The notes beneath the pieces were generated by a model, which did not search any database, had not been told where the DNA came from, and saw nothing but the letters and a program-made list of their open reading frames with translations. Below are positions 9,001-17,146 of a stretch of 53,864 nucleotides of DNA, piece after piece. Origin of the DNA: Planctomycetota bacterium (GTDB lineage Bacteria > Planctomycetota > MHYJ01 > JACPRB01). The position numbers and the translations under genes are program-made. The number at the start of each line of letters is the position of its first letter. Position 1 is the stretch's first letter. The stretch is from the NCBI GenBank assembly GCA_035574235.1, contig DATLZA010000115.1, forward strand, positions 1 through 53,864, given 5' to 3'.

Positions 9001-10092
9001 GCCCCCCAGATACCCTCCCCCCTGGGGCGAAAGAAGCTTCACCGAGGGCGGCGTTCGATCCAGAACGAGCGTGGCCGCCGGAGGCGTCCCCGGAACGGGG
9101 GCCGGCGGGGCGTTTCCCATCCGGTCTTCGCCCACCAGCCGCAGCCCATACACCCCGTCGAGATCCTGGAAGAGAAAGGGCGATTGCAGGTCGTCATCGT
9201 CGCCGTAGTGTTTCCAGGTTCGGCCGCCGTCGCGCGTGACGTAAAGACTCACGCGCTTGAGGCCGGCGCCGCCGGCGTCCCCGCCGCTCCACTCCAGGCG
9301 CACGGGAACCTCGCGCGCCGCCGCGGGGCCCTCGATCTTGAGGTCCGGAGCCAGGCCGTCGATCGTAAACTCGCGATCCGAAACATCCGCTCCCTCGTGG
9401 CCCGCCAGATCGCGCGCCACGACGCGGACGCGGCAGTGCGAGCTGGTGACCATCGGGAGATCCCAGTGGTACGTCCCCGTGTTGGGAAGATCCTTCGCGA
9501 CGGCCATCCAGGGTCCGCCCGCTTCGGTGGAGACCTCGAGGCGCACGCCGGCCGGGGCGAGATTGGCGTCCCGCGCGGTCCAGCGAACGACCGTGGAACG
9601 CCCCGCCCCGAGAATCTCTCCGCCGTTCGGGGCCAGGACCTCGACCACCGGAGGAGCGGTGTCCACGACGACCCCATGTTCGGGGCGGTCGCCCGCCTTG
9701 GGAGTGAATTCGCGGCGTCCGTCCGGCCCCACGGGCACGACCAGGAAGCCGTAGCGGCCGTCGGCCGGGGCCTGGAAGGCCGCCGTGGGCCGCGCGGGGT
9801 CGATCGCCCCGTGGTTGGTCCAGTTCTGACCCTGGTCCGTGGTATACCAGAGTTCGGCGCTCCGCGCTCCGCCCAGGCGGGCGCGATCCACGGGGACATC
9901 GAGAAGGCGGCGGGGGCTGTGGACTTCGCGGCTGTCGGGGGCGGCGGGCGGCTTCTCGGAGGCCGGCGGCGTGTCCTGCGCGGCGGGGGCGGCGGGCGGC
10001 GGAGCCTGGGGCGGGGGCGCCGGGGCGGCGCAGGAGGCGCACAGAACCAGGAGCGCCGCGGGCCGGAGCGCGATTCCCCGGGGAAACGTCAT
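6001..10092 (-). CDS. Giant secreted lipoprotein built of tandem beta-sandwich repeats
   Basis: 1363 residues from ATG 10092, whose ATGA overlaps the purQ stop by 4 bp. The N-terminus is a lipoprotein signal ('LLVLCASCAAP') followed by an Ala/Pro-rich linker, so the protein should be anchored to a membrane and exposed outside the cytoplasm. The rest is about a dozen Ig-like units of two alternating kinds. One kind carries 'VTLY(Y/V)...GGRTW..YGDD.D.QSP..F...DGRY', the other carries 'GG.....G....VRW.A.D.......V...S.DGG.TW..VA...N.G.Y.W'. This resembles Ser/Thr-rich anchored and BNR-like sandwich repeats seen in surface proteins of large-genome bacteria. No catalytic motif was seen, so a structural or adhesive role is likeliest. 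Its place as last gene of a purine operon is unexplained. Confidence 0.8.
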   Translation of the reverse strand: MTFPRGIALRPAALLVLCASCAAPAPPPQAPPPAAPAAQDTPPASEKPPAAPDSREVHSPRRLLDVPVDRARLGGARSAELWYTTDQGQNWTNHGAIDPARPTAAFQAPADGRYGFLVVPVGPDGRREFTPKAGDRPEHGVVVDTAPPVVEVLAPNGGEILGAGRSTVVRWTARDANLAPAGVRLEVSTEAGGPWMAVAKDLPNTGTYHWDLPMVTSSHCRVRVVARDLAGHEGADVSDREFTIDGLAPDLKIEGPAAAREVPVRLEWSGGDAGGAGLKRVSLYVTRDGGRTWKHYGDDDDLQSPFLFQDLDGVYGLRLVGEDRMGNAPPAPVPGTPPAATLVLDRTPPSVKLLSPQGGGYLGGVPLDVRWSARDNLDMPANGVSVHLSEDDGKTWREVARGLLNEGVYRWVPPKAEGTAYRLKVAAADFAGNVGEAVSDRFGLDAAVPEARAVGPDRSGSHSVQILYEIKNRGTAPIRRVTLYYRPENVKEWLKYGDDPDAQSPMLFAKADGRYAIYLTCATEQGLQGGPAQRPPEEGTEPQLVLTIDATPPQITLETFAGGGYVRAGTAADIIWRMLEANPDTRGLSIFHSPDGGGTWNVVVTDVDPARGAYRWVVPSIGGARHKIRLVAQDRFGHRAQAESERPFTIDAEPPTVSLPERPSGITRAGRLSLKYKASDLTSGVERVTLYGKPLSDRGPYRVLAESRVAEGTIETEVPGEGLWGFLVAAVDGAGNPSVEPERVPKPDFVVGFDRTAPKIELRSFALPQGTRTYLNANWEVEWTASDTFSPSERLAVRLEYSADGGRTWFVAAARHPNTGRADLRTILLPGKRYRLRAVAIDEAGNEGEDLTADFDPGDIPPPSLTLRGLEDGRQYPLGAQVQVVWASADRTIREASLEISKDGGRTWSLWASMSTSSLRVTLPDREGRYHARVTARDSVNRPISSNYVAFEVVTGVEAVRLITYPSVEAGKLMRVLIEPKAVFRSARGVRLEFSEDGASWRPIYEPKGPDVTFLAPAVAGEYVLRAVVTAPDGREYESSHVRLKVVAAEGAAGLKLLNFRGGEVVAGGTGQVLQLRTAAPLSDLQVAFSADGGATWKPVPREALTPVAGGLLWRPVPSVTSGRCRLRVTYRDAGGREISDESERDFAIESLRPVAEVTVPSGERTAPVRLEYKVHTSEVSTAQQLLLYVTEDGGRTWKLHQTYDPSKPVEFAPSRPGEYGLFLVARTTAGLQGDPPAPGARPQAVVRVRGEGPSAPPPAAAGPVLWTELPATLKGGSTVDLRWTSGEPAAKATLTFVAGGRSETIARDLPASGSFSWTVPRVDAKDCRVILEAGGREVRSAAFEIDSSPPRIEAVELELPRR

Positions 10093-10877
10093 AGGAGGTT
10101 CCTCTTCACATACTCCCTGGCGTTCAGGAAGAACTTGAGACCGTCGGGCTGGATCTCCAAACCTCTCCTCGTCCACCGCGGATGGTTCACCGCGTCCTGG
10201 AAGCGTTCCGGATGGGGCATCAGGCCCAGCACCCGTCCCGTCGGGTCGCACATCCCGGCCACGTGGCCGGCCGAACCGTTGGGGTTCCAGGGATATCCGG
10301 CCTCGCGCCCCTCCGGATCGACGTACCGGAGGACCAGCTGACCGGCCCGGTCCCAGCGGTCCAGGAGCGCCGAATCCCGCGGGAGGAACTTCCCCTCGCC
10401 ATGGGCGACGGGCAGCTCCAGGATTTCTTCCGCTTTAAGGAATTCGGACTTTACGGACGAAACCTTGAGGAAAATCCAGCGGTCCTCGAACTTCCCGGAA
10501 TCGTTGTTCGCCAGCGTGAGCTGCGAAGAGGAACCGTCGTCGAACGGGTCGGGGAGCAGGCCCGCTTTGACCAGCACCTGGAATCCGTTGCAGACTCCCA
10601 GGACCAGCTTCCCGTCCCGGATGAAAGACCGGAACTCCGGCATCAGCTTCGTTTTGAGTTCATTGGCCAGCACCTTTCCCGCGCCGAGGTCGTCCCCATA
10701 GGAGAACCCCCCCGGCACGAAGAGGAAATGATAGTCCTTGAGCCGCTCGGGCCGAGCGAAAAGGCGATTGACGTGGACGACGTCCACCTGAAAGCCGACC
10801 TTCTCGCAGGCGGCCCTGGATTCCTGGTCGCAGTTGGTGCCCGCGGCGCGCAGAAGAATCGCTTTCGGAGTCGTCAT
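10089..10877 (-). CDS. purQ: Phosphoribosylformylglycinamidine synthase, glutaminase subunit PurQ
   Basis: 262 residues. PurQ releases ammonia from glutamine and passes it to PurL in the fourth step of de novo purine synthesis. The class I amidotransferase triad is visible: Cys96 in 'LVLGVCNGFQVL', His222 and Glu224 in 'LMPHPERF'. The N-terminal 'LRAAGTNCDQES' and 'FVPGGFSYGDDLGAGK' are PurQ signatures. The length is close to the family norm with a modest insertion around 'DDGSSSQLTLANNDSGKFEDRW'. It overlaps the DUF1028 gene by 4 bp upstream and the giant lipoprotein gene by 4 bp downstream, so all are probably translated from one mRNA that begins at purL. Confidence 0.95.
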   Translation of the reverse strand: MTTPKAILLRAAGTNCDQESRAACEKVGFQVDVVHVNRLFARPERLKDYHFLFVPGGFSYGDDLGAGKVLANELKTKLMPEFRSFIRDGKLVLGVCNGFQVLVKAGLLPDPFDDGSSSQLTLANNDSGKFEDRWIFLKVSSVKSEFLKAEEILELPVAHGEGKFLPRDSALLDRWDRAGQLVLRYVDPEGREAGYPWNPNGSAGHVAGMCDPTGRVLGLMPHPERFQDAVNHPRWTRRGLEIQPDGLKFFLNAREYVKRNLL

Positions 10878-11593
10878 TTCGATTCGGGAGGAGGAAAAGT
10901 CTTCCGGTGCAGTTCATAGATCCGCCGGAGCTCGCGGATCGGCTCCGGATGATCGTCCACGCGCAGGTCGCGGTAGCGGTCCGTAAGGCCTCCGTAGCCC
11001 GCCCGCTCCCGAACCACCAGGAGCGCCGCCGACTGCTGACCGCGGGCGTCGCCGCCCGCCGCCTGCCCCGCCTCGAGCGCCGCCAGAAGCCGCTCGCCCA
11101 GGTCGCCGGCGGTCTCCCGAAACGCCCGGGCCATGGCGCGCACCACCTCTTCTCCGGCGAGAATGTTGCCCAGGCAGGCGAAGCCCTCGCCCGCGGCCGC
11201 CCCCGCCCACGGCAGGCATTCCTTGCCCGTATGCACCGCCGCGCGGCCCTGGGCGTCGAGGATCGCCACCTGCCGGCGTTCCCGGCCCGGGTCCTCCTCG
11301 AGCAGGCGCGCGAGCGCCGCTTCCGGCGTCTCCCCGCGCGCCAGGAGCTCCAGTCCGCGCGGCCCGAAGGTCGGATTCGCCCACGCCTGGGTGGCCACGG
11401 CGCCCACGCCCGCGCGGGCCCACGGCACGACGGCTCCCACCGCCAGGAAGCGGGACTGCACCGCCACGCCCAGCTCGCCCGTGCGCGGATCCCGCGCCAC
11501 GATCGAGAACGTGGCCACGGGCGGATCCGCCGGGCCGGCCGCCGGCACGGAGCACCCGAGCGCCGCCAGGACGGGAAAAAGGCGCTTCACCAT
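10874..11593 (-). CDS. Exported DUF1028 family protein (Ntn-hydrolase-like)
   Basis: 239 residues matching the DUF1028 pattern along its whole length: 'ATFSIVARDPRTGELGVAV', 'SRFLAVGAVVPWARAGVGA', 'RRQVAILDAQGRAAVHTG', 'LGNILAGEEVV', 'AGGDARGQQSAALLVV', and the closing 'LRVDDHPEPIRELRRI'. The family has an Ntn-hydrolase-like fold, is often exported, and has no firmly assigned substrate. Here a signal sequence precedes it ('LFPVLAALGCSVPA', possibly a lipobox at the Cys). The ATG at 11593 overlaps the purL stop by 7 bp; the GTG at 11590 is an alternative. It sits between purL and purQ, two subunits of one enzyme, with overlaps on both sides. Confidence 0.85.
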   Translation of the reverse strand: MVKRLFPVLAALGCSVPAAGPADPPVATFSIVARDPRTGELGVAVQSRFLAVGAVVPWARAGVGAVATQAWANPTFGPRGLELLARGETPEAALARLLEEDPGRERRQVAILDAQGRAAVHTGKECLPWAGAAAGEGFACLGNILAGEEVVRAMARAFRETAGDLGERLLAALEAGQAAGGDARGQQSAALLVVRERAGYGGLTDRYRDLRVDDHPEPIRELRRIYELHRKTFPPPESK

Positions 11594-14439
11594 CTCAACG
11601 GGGCCTGCCAGGCTTCCTTGAGCGCGGCCACCGGCTCGTCGATCACCGGACGCCCCTTGCGGCCGAAGACGACCAATCGCCGGTCCTCGGTCACTTCCCC
11701 GAGCCGTACCGCCGGAACGCCGTCCAGGAGCTTCGAGAACCGGGCGGCGTCCGCCGCGCGAACCTCGACGAGAAACCGCGAGGGCGTTTCCGAGAAGAGC
11801 GCCTGATCGTCCCGGGAAACGCCGTCGACGCCGGCCAGATCGATCCGCAGTCCGAGATTTCCCGCGAACGCCATCTCCGCCGCGGCGACGGCCAGGCCTC
11901 CTTCGGAAAGGTCGTGACAGGCGCGGAGGAGCCCCTCCCGGATCGCGCGGTGGACGGCGCGGAAGATCTTTTTTCCCAGAGCGGCGTCCACCCGCGGCAC
12001 CCGGGCTCCGCGATGGCCGTGCAGCCGGTAGTAGTGGGAGCCGCCCAGCTCATCGCGCGTGGGCCCCACGAGGTAGACCAGGTTGCCCGGCTCCTTGGCG
12101 TCCATGCTGACGGCGCGGCGGACGTCTTCCAGAAGGGCGATCGCGGAAATGAGCAGGGAATGCGGGATGACGATCCGCCGCCCGCCGGCCCGGAATTCGT
12201 TGTTGAGGCTGTCCTTGCCCGAGATGAACGGCGTTCCGTAGGCCACCGCCACGTCGTAGCAGGCGCGCGCGGCCAGGACGAGGGCCCCGAGGTTTTCGGG
12301 ATCCTCGGGGCTGCCCCACGAAAAATTGTCGAGGATCGCCGTGCGCTCCGGATCCCCGCCCACGGCCACGACATTCCGGACCGCCTCGTCGATCGCGTTG
12401 GCGGCCATGTCGTAGGGCGAAAGATCGGAATAGCAGGGATTCATGCCGCAGCCGACGGCGAACCCCTTGTAATGCGTCAGCACCGGCCGGACCACGGCGG
12501 CATCGCCGGGTCCGTCGTGAAGAGCCCCGACCAGAGGCTTAAGGACGCTTCCCCCCTGAACCTCGTGGTCGTACTGACGGACGATCCACTCCTTCGAGCA
12601 GACGTTCCAGCTCCCCAGGATCCGTTTGAGGTCGTCCCCGTAGGTCTCCTTCTCCGGAAGCGAAGGCTCCGAGAGGGCCGGAGGCGTATAGGACGCGGAG
12701 CGCTCGAACCGGGGGATTCCGTCGTGCAGGAACTTCATGTCGAGCTCGCCCACGAGCCTGCCCTCATAGCGGAGGGTGAGCTTTCCGTCGCCCGTGAAGC
12801 GGCCGATGACCGTGGCCTCGACGTCTTCGGCGGAGAAGACGGCGCGGAGCTCCTCCAGGCGGTCCGGAGGCACGGCCAGGACCATGCGCTCCTGAGCTTC
12901 GCTGATCCAGATTTCCGTATAGGAGAGTCCCTCGTACTTAAGGGGGACTTTTTCAAGGTCGACTTCGGCCCCGAGTTCCGCGCCCATCTCCCCGACGGCG
13001 CTCGAGAGTCCGCCGGCGCCGCAGTCGGTGATGGCGGTGTAGAGCCCGCGATCGCGGGCCTGGAGGACGGTATCCAGAACGCGCTTCTCGACGATGGCGT
13101 TGCCGATCTGAACGGCGCCGCTGGAGGTCTTCTCGGACGTCTCGTCGAGCTCGGCGGAGGAGAAGGTGGCGCCGTGGATGCCGTCCCGGCCGGTGCGGCC
13201 GCCCACGACGACGACCAGATCCCCGGCCCGGGCCGCCTTGAAGGACTTGTCCCGCGGAAGAATGCCGACCGTGCCGCAGTAGACCAGGGGATTGCCGGTG
13301 TAGCGTTCGTCGAAGTAGACGGCGCCGTTGACCGTGGGGATGCCCATTCGGTTCCCGTAGTCGCGCACGCCAGCGACCACGCCCTTGAGGAGCCGCCGGG
13401 GGTGGATCGTGCCGGGCGGGATCTCGCGGGCGTCCGGGAGGCCCACGCAGAACACGTCGGTGGAGCAGACGGGCTTGGCCCCCAGGCCGCAGCCCAGAAT
13501 GTCGCGGATCACGCCGCCGAGACCGGTATTGGCGCCGCCGTAAGGCTCGATGGCGCTCGGGTGGTTGTGGGTTTCGACCTTGAAGCACAGATTGTGCCGT
13601 TCGTCGAACTCGATGATGCCGGCGTTGTCCTGGAAAACGCTGACACACCAGGGCCGGGCGAGCTCGCGGGTGGCGCGGGCGATCGTGGATTTGAGGAGGT
13701 TCCGGATCGTCTCGCCGCCGAAATGGATGTCTCCCGTGAAGGTCTTGTGCTTGCAATGCTCGCTCCAGGTCTGGGCGAGCGTCTCGAGCTCGACGTCCGT
13801 GGGTTCCCGCCGGAGATCCCGGAAGTGCCGGCGGATGGCCTGCATTTCGGCGAGATTGAGCGACAGGCCCATCCGGCGGCTGAGGGACAGAAGTTCCTCG
13901 TCCGACGCGCCCGTGAGGGGCACTTCGACGCGCCGGAATCGATAGGGGGCCCCGAGCGCGATCCGTTCGAACCGGCGTTCGCCCACCTGCAGCTCGTCGA
14001 CCGCCTCGTTGGCCAGGACGCGGGCGGCGGCCTCCCGGAGGCGCGCCTCGGAAACCGGTCCGCGGACGAGATAGCGCATCCCGGTCCGGACGCGGGAGGC
14101 GGAAAGACCCAGGTCGGCGATCGCCTTGAGGGCGCTGGCCTCCACGGGGTCCATGACGCCGGGGCGCTTGAAGACGAGGACGGCGCGGAGGCCCTCGGGG
14201 ACCTCGGGCGGCTCGGCGGCCGGGCGCAGGGCGTACGTCTGGGCGACCGGATCGTGGAGAAGTTCGCGGGCGACGCGGTCGGCGGCGGCGCGGTCGAGGT
14301 CGCCCTCGAGAAGGTAGACCTGTTCGGCCCGGACGTCCTGAACCTCGGCCAACCCGTACTCGCGGAGCGCGGAAAGGGCCCCCCGGGAGGCGGGATCCAC
14401 GAGGCCGTCCCGGGTCGCGACGTCCACACGCCAGAGCAT
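11587..14439 (-). CDS. purL: Phosphoribosylformylglycinamidine synthase with duplicated PurS-like N-terminus (PurS-PurS-PurL)
   Basis: 950 residues, much longer than the usual small PurL (about 720-750). The catalytic part, from about residue 176, has the PurL marks 'TWSEHCKHKTF' (His228), 'CFKVETHNHPSAIEPYGGA', 'GGRTGRDGIHGATFSSAEL' and 'HDLSEGGLAVAAAEMAF'. It uses ATP and PurQ-derived ammonia to make FGAM in purine synthesis. The added 150 residues split into two units that each look like PurS: 1-72 ('GLVDPASRGALSALREYGL...VQDVR') and 84-152 ('GVMDPVEASALKAIADLGL...SRVRTG'). No separate purS gene is present. The ATG at 14439 lies 12 nt from a TAGAGT -10 box without a Shine-Dalgarno. It is first in the operon. 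Confidence 0.93.
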   Translation of the reverse strand: MLWRVDVATRDGLVDPASRGALSALREYGLAEVQDVRAEQVYLLEGDLDRAAADRVARELLHDPVAQTYALRPAAEPPEVPEGLRAVLVFKRPGVMDPVEASALKAIADLGLSASRVRTGMRYLVRGPVSEARLREAAARVLANEAVDELQVGERRFERIALGAPYRFRRVEVPLTGASDEELLSLSRRMGLSLNLAEMQAIRRHFRDLRREPTDVELETLAQTWSEHCKHKTFTGDIHFGGETIRNLLKSTIARATRELARPWCVSVFQDNAGIIEFDERHNLCFKVETHNHPSAIEPYGGANTGLGGVIRDILGCGLGAKPVCSTDVFCVGLPDAREIPPGTIHPRRLLKGVVAGVRDYGNRMGIPTVNGAVYFDERYTGNPLVYCGTVGILPRDKSFKAARAGDLVVVVGGRTGRDGIHGATFSSAELDETSEKTSSGAVQIGNAIVEKRVLDTVLQARDRGLYTAITDCGAGGLSSAVGEMGAELGAEVDLEKVPLKYEGLSYTEIWISEAQERMVLAVPPDRLEELRAVFSAEDVEATVIGRFTGDGKLTLRYEGRLVGELDMKFLHDGIPRFERSASYTPPALSEPSLPEKETYGDDLKRILGSWNVCSKEWIVRQYDHEVQGGSVLKPLVGALHDGPGDAAVVRPVLTHYKGFAVGCGMNPCYSDLSPYDMAANAIDEAVRNVVAVGGDPERTAILDNFSWGSPEDPENLGALVLAARACYDVAVAYGTPFISGKDSLNNEFRAGGRRIVIPHSLLISAIALLEDVRRAVSMDAKEPGNLVYLVGPTRDELGGSHYYRLHGHRGARVPRVDAALGKKIFRAVHRAIREGLLRACHDLSEGGLAVAAAEMAFAGNLGLRIDLAGVDGVSRDDQALFSETPSRFLVEVRAADAARFSKLLDGVPAVRLGEVTEDRRLVVFGRKGRPVIDEPVAALKEAWQAPLRW

Positions 14440-14451
14440 TGCCGTGCGGGG

Positions 14452-14480
14452 ACTCTAACACAGCGTCCGGGGGGAGTCAA
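14452..14480 (-). promoter_or_regulatory. Putative promoter of the purL operon
   Basis: On the minus strand: -35 TTGACT (14475-14480), 17-bp spacer, -10 TAGAGT (14452-14457). The purL ATG lies 12 nt downstream, giving a leader of about 5 nt. No purine riboswitch fits in the 125-bp divergent region shared with accA. Confidence 0.6.
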
Positions 14481-14521
14481 CGGACGGGACCTCCCTGCGG
14501 CGGGCGAGGAAAGGGTTCTCC

Positions 14522-14550
14522 TTGAAATGCCGATCTACCCCGGGGATAAT
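14522..14550 (+). promoter_or_regulatory. Putative accA promoter
   Basis: -35 TTGAAA (14522-14527), 17-bp spacer, -10 GATAAT (14545-14550), and the start ATG at 14565, 14 nt downstream of the -10 box. It is divergent from the purL promoter. Confidence 0.6.
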
Positions 14551-14564
14551 CGGAAATCCCTTCT

Positions 14565-15572
14565 ATGTCCGACGCTTCCAGCGAACGCGATTTCGAGCGG
14601 CCGATCATCGAAATCGAGAAGCGCATCGAGGAACTCGAAAGCTTCTCCCGCAAGGCCGGGGTTGACCTCTCGGCGGAAATCGAGAAGCTCCGCGCCCGGG
14701 CCAACCAGGAGAAGCGCGAGATTTTCGCGCGCCTGAACGCCTGGCAGCGGGTGCTTCTCTCGCGGGACCCGAATCGGCCCGACCTGGGCGACTATCTCGC
14801 CATGGTCTTCGAGGACTTCGTGGAGCTGCACGGGGACCGGGCCGTGGGGGACGACCGCGCGATCGTGACCGGCCTGGCCAAGGTGGGCGGCATCAAGGTG
14901 CTTCTCGTGGGCCAGCGCAAGGGAAAGACCACCAAGGAGCGGATGGCCTACAACTTCGGAAGCCCCAATCCGGAAGGCTACCGGAAGGCCATCCTCAAAA
15001 TGAAGCTGGCCGAGAAATTCCGGCTGCCCGTCGTGACGCTCGTCAACACGCCGGGGGCCTACCCGGGCATCGGAGCCGAAGAGCGCGGCCAGGCCTTCGT
15101 CATCGCCCGCAACCTCTACGAGATGTCGCGCCTGCGCACGCCCATCATCTCCGTCGTCATCGGTGAGGGCGGCTCGGGCGGCGCGCTCGGAATCTGCGTG
15201 GCGGACAAGCTGGCGATCCTGGAGAACGCTTACCTCTCGGTCATTTCCCCCGAGGGATGCGCGGCGATCCTGTGGCGGGACGCGTCCAAAGCCCCGCTGG
15301 CGGCCCAGCTCCTTCGCCTGACGCCTCAGGAACTCAAGCAGCTCGGAATCGTGGACGAGATCGTCCCGGAGCCCCTCGGCGGGGCCCACCGCAATCCCAA
15401 GGAGATGGGAGACCTCCTGCGCGCCGCGCTCGTGCGCTACCTGGACGAGGCCCTCGCGACTCCGCTCGACCGCCTGCTCGAGCGCCGCTACGAGAAATAC
15501 CGCCGCATCGGAGCCTTCCTGGAAAGCGAGCAGCAGAAACTCGTGGCCGGCGGCATTCCCGGTTCCGCCTGA
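14565..15572 (+). CDS. accA: Acetyl-CoA carboxylase carboxyltransferase subunit alpha
   Basis: 335 residues, normal length. AccA with AccD moves the carboxyl group from biotin on AccB to acetyl-CoA, the committing step of fatty acid synthesis in the cytoplasm. The N-terminal coiled-coil segment (residues 6-50) and the crotonase-fold core are intact: 'ELHGDRAVGDDRAIVTGLAK', 'VLLVGQRKGKTTKER', 'TLVNTPGAYPGIGAEERGQA', 'VIGEGGSGGALGICVADK' and 'SVISPEGCAAILWRD'. The gene stands alone. accD and the biotin subunits are not nearby, so subunit levels must be balanced from separate loci. It ends 11 bp before a convergent response-regulator gene. Confidence 0.96.
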   Translation: MSDASSERDFERPIIEIEKRIEELESFSRKAGVDLSAEIEKLRARANQEKREIFARLNAWQRVLLSRDPNRPDLGDYLAMVFEDFVELHGDRAVGDDRAIVTGLAKVGGIKVLLVGQRKGKTTKERMAYNFGSPNPEGYRKAILKMKLAEKFRLPVVTLVNTPGAYPGIGAEERGQAFVIARNLYEMSRLRTPIISVVIGEGGSGGALGICVADKLAILENAYLSVISPEGCAAILWRDASKAPLAAQLLRLTPQELKQLGIVDEIVPEPLGGAHRNPKEMGDLLRAALVRYLDEALATPLDRLLERRYEKYRRIGAFLESEQQKLVAGGIPGSA

Positions 15573-15583
15573 GACGGGCGCGC

Positions 15584-15967
15584 TCAGGGAGCGTCTCCGA
15601 GCAGCCGGGCGACCCGCTCGACGAGATCCGCTCCTTTGAACGGCTTGGTCATGAAATCGTCGGCCCGCGAACGCTCCCTCCAGTACTCCTCCCCTTGGCC
15701 CGAATCGCGCGTGGCGGCCGTGAGCATGATCACCCGAATGCCGCGGGTCCTCTCGTTCCCCTTGAGATCCGCGCAGAGATCGAACCCCGACTTGCCCGGC
15801 AGCATCGCGTCCAGGATCACCAGATCCGGCTGGAACGCGGCCACCCGCGCCTGGGCGTCCGTCCCGTCCCCCGACGTCTCGACCTCGTATCCCCGCCCCC
15901 GCAGAAGATGGGCGATGATCTCACGGATGCTGCGGGTGTCCTCGACGACGAGGATTTTCCGGGGCAT
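15584..15967 (-). CDS. Single-domain response regulator (CheY/PilH-like receiver)
   Basis: 127 residues from ATG 15967, consisting only of a receiver domain: 'MPRKILVVEDTRSIREII', phospho-acceptor Asp in 'FQPDLVILDAMLPGKSGFDL', switch Thr in 'RVIMLTAAT' and Lys in 'DDFMTKPFKGADLV'. With no output domain it must act by protein contact, as CheY or PilH do, or as a phosphate relay. No kinase is adjacent; the nearest, at 962, already has its own regulator. The ATG follows a perfect TATAAT by 7 nt, exactly where transcription should begin, so the mRNA is predicted to be leaderless. Confidence 0.9.
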   Translation of the reverse strand: MPRKILVVEDTRSIREIIAHLLRGRGYEVETSGDGTDAQARVAAFQPDLVILDAMLPGKSGFDLCADLKGNERTRGIRVIMLTAATRDSGQGEEYWRERSRADDFMTKPFKGADLVERVARLLGDAP

Positions 15968-15974
15968 TCGGCCG

Positions 15975-16002
15975 ATTATAGGGTCCCCCGCAGGACGGTC
16001 AA
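15975..16002 (-). promoter_or_regulatory. Strong sigma70 promoter of the single-domain regulator (leaderless)
   Basis: On the minus strand: -35 TTGACC (15997-16002), 16-bp spacer, -10 TATAAT (15975-15980), then CGGCCGA and the ATG. The expected start site coincides with the start codon. Confidence 0.65.
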
Positions 16003-16035
16003 CTCCGGGCCGGCCCAGCGACCTCAAATAATCCC

Positions 16036-16065
16036 TTGACCGGGCCCCGGCGGCGCCCCTACACT
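16036..16065 (+). promoter_or_regulatory. Putative gcvT promoter
   Basis: -35 TTGACC (16036-16041), 18-bp spacer, -10 TACACT (16060-16065), with the ATG 10 nt further on. The space is too small for a glycine riboswitch. Confidence 0.5.
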
Positions 16066-16075
16066 CCGCCGGAAC

Positions 16076-17146
16076 ATGACGGGGACGCCCCACCGGACGC
16101 CGCTTCACGAGTCCCACGTGCGCCTCGGCGCGCGGATGGTGGACTTCCACGGATGGGAGATGCCGATCCAATACTCCGGCATCGTGGAGGAACATACCGC
16201 CGTCCGGACCCGGGCGGGCCTCTTCGACCTCTCCCACATGGGCCGCGTGCGCGTGGCCGGGCCGGCCCGCCGCGCCTTCCTTCAGCGGATCCTCACGATC
16301 AACGTGGACAAGGTCGCCCCCGGCCGCTGCAAGTACACCTTCTTCCTCACCGAGCGCGGCACCACGATCGACGACCTCGTCTTCTACGCGGACCCCCAGC
16401 GCGATCTGCTGGTCGTCAACGCCTCCAACCGCGAGAAGGATCTCGACTGGCTGCGGCGGCACGCCCCGGCGGAGGGAGTCACCCTTCAAGACGAGACCTT
16501 CGACGTCGCGCTCGTGGCCGTCCAGGGGCCCCGATCCGTCGAGATCGTGCGGAAGGCCCTCGGGATCGACCCGTCCGGGCTGCGTTACTACTCCTTCGGC
16601 GCGTTCGGGGAATTCCTCGTGTCCCGAACCGGTTACACGGGTGAGGACGGTTTCGAGATTTTCGTCCCCAAGGCGCGCGCGGCGGAGACGTGGGAGCGCC
16701 TCTCCGGGGCGGGCGCGCCTCCGGCCGGGCTGGGCGCCCGCGACACCCTGAGGACCGAAGCGGGGATGCCGCTGTACGGAAACGAGCTGGACGAGACGAC
16801 CACGCCTCTGGAGGCCGGGCTCGATTTCGCCGTGGATCTCAAAAAGCCGGATTTCATCGGAGCCGCGGCGCTCCGGACGCAGGGGCCGCCGTCGCGGCGG
16901 CTGGCGGGGCTCGTCCTCGAATCGCGCCGGATCCCCCGGACCGGCTACGAAGTCTTCCGGGAGGGGCGGGCCGTCGGCCGGGTGACGAGCGGCACGTTCG
17001 GCCCCACGGTGGGACGCTCCATCGCGATGGCCTACCTGCCGGCGGAACTCGCCCGGCCGGGCGAAGCCGTGGAGATCGACATCCGCGGCCGCCGCGAGCC
17101 GGCCCGTGTCGTCGCGCTCCCCTTCTACCGCCGTGAAAAGACTTGA
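16076..17146 (+). CDS. gcvT: Glycine cleavage system aminomethyltransferase (T-protein)
   Basis: 356 residues, usual length. GcvT takes the aminomethyl group from lipoyl-GcvH, releases ammonia and forms methylene-tetrahydrofolate. Recognisable stretches are '[20 protein letters not shown]', '[19 protein letters not shown]', '[20 protein letters not shown]', '[16 protein letters not shown]', '[19 protein letters not shown]' (the active-site DTLR..AG..LYG.E block) and '[19 protein letters not shown]'. It is followed by gcvH, gcvPA and gcvPB in the same direction, giving a complete P-H-T set; the L-protein (lipoamide dehydrogenase) is not here. A 76-bp gap with its own promoter-like sequence separates it from gcvH. 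Confidence 0.95.
   Translation: MTGTPHRTPLHESHVRLGARMVDFHGWEMPIQYSGIVEEHTAVRTRAGLFDLSHMGRVRVAGPARRAFLQRILTINVDKVAPGRCKYTFFLTERGTTIDDLVFYADPQRDLLVVNASNREKDLDWLRRHAPAEGVTLQDETFDVALVAVQGPRSVEIVRKALGIDPSGLRYYSFGAFGEFLVSRTGYTGEDGFEIFVPKARAAETWERLSGAGAPPAGLGARDTLRTEAGMPLYGNELDETTTPLEAGLDFAVDLKKPDFIGAAALRTQGPPSRRLAGLVLESRRIPRTGYEVFREGRAVGRVTSGTFGPTVGRSIAMAYLPAELARPGEAVEIDIRGRREPARVVALPFYRREKT

Noticed and set aside
6490-10341. A 3.8-kb open frame on the plus strand opposite the repeat lipoprotein gene
   Set aside because: Its translation is Arg/Pro/His-rich low-complexity text typical of the antisense of GC-rich genes. The minus-strand frame has a signal peptide, repeats and a coupled start.
11914-14736. 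A 2.8-kb open frame on the plus strand opposite purL
   Set aside because: It has no recognisable family and is the exact antisense of clear purL motifs.
15257-16039. Open frame crossing the accA end and the response regulator
   Set aside because: It is an out-of-frame shadow of accA and the antisense of the receiver gene, with no family resemblance.
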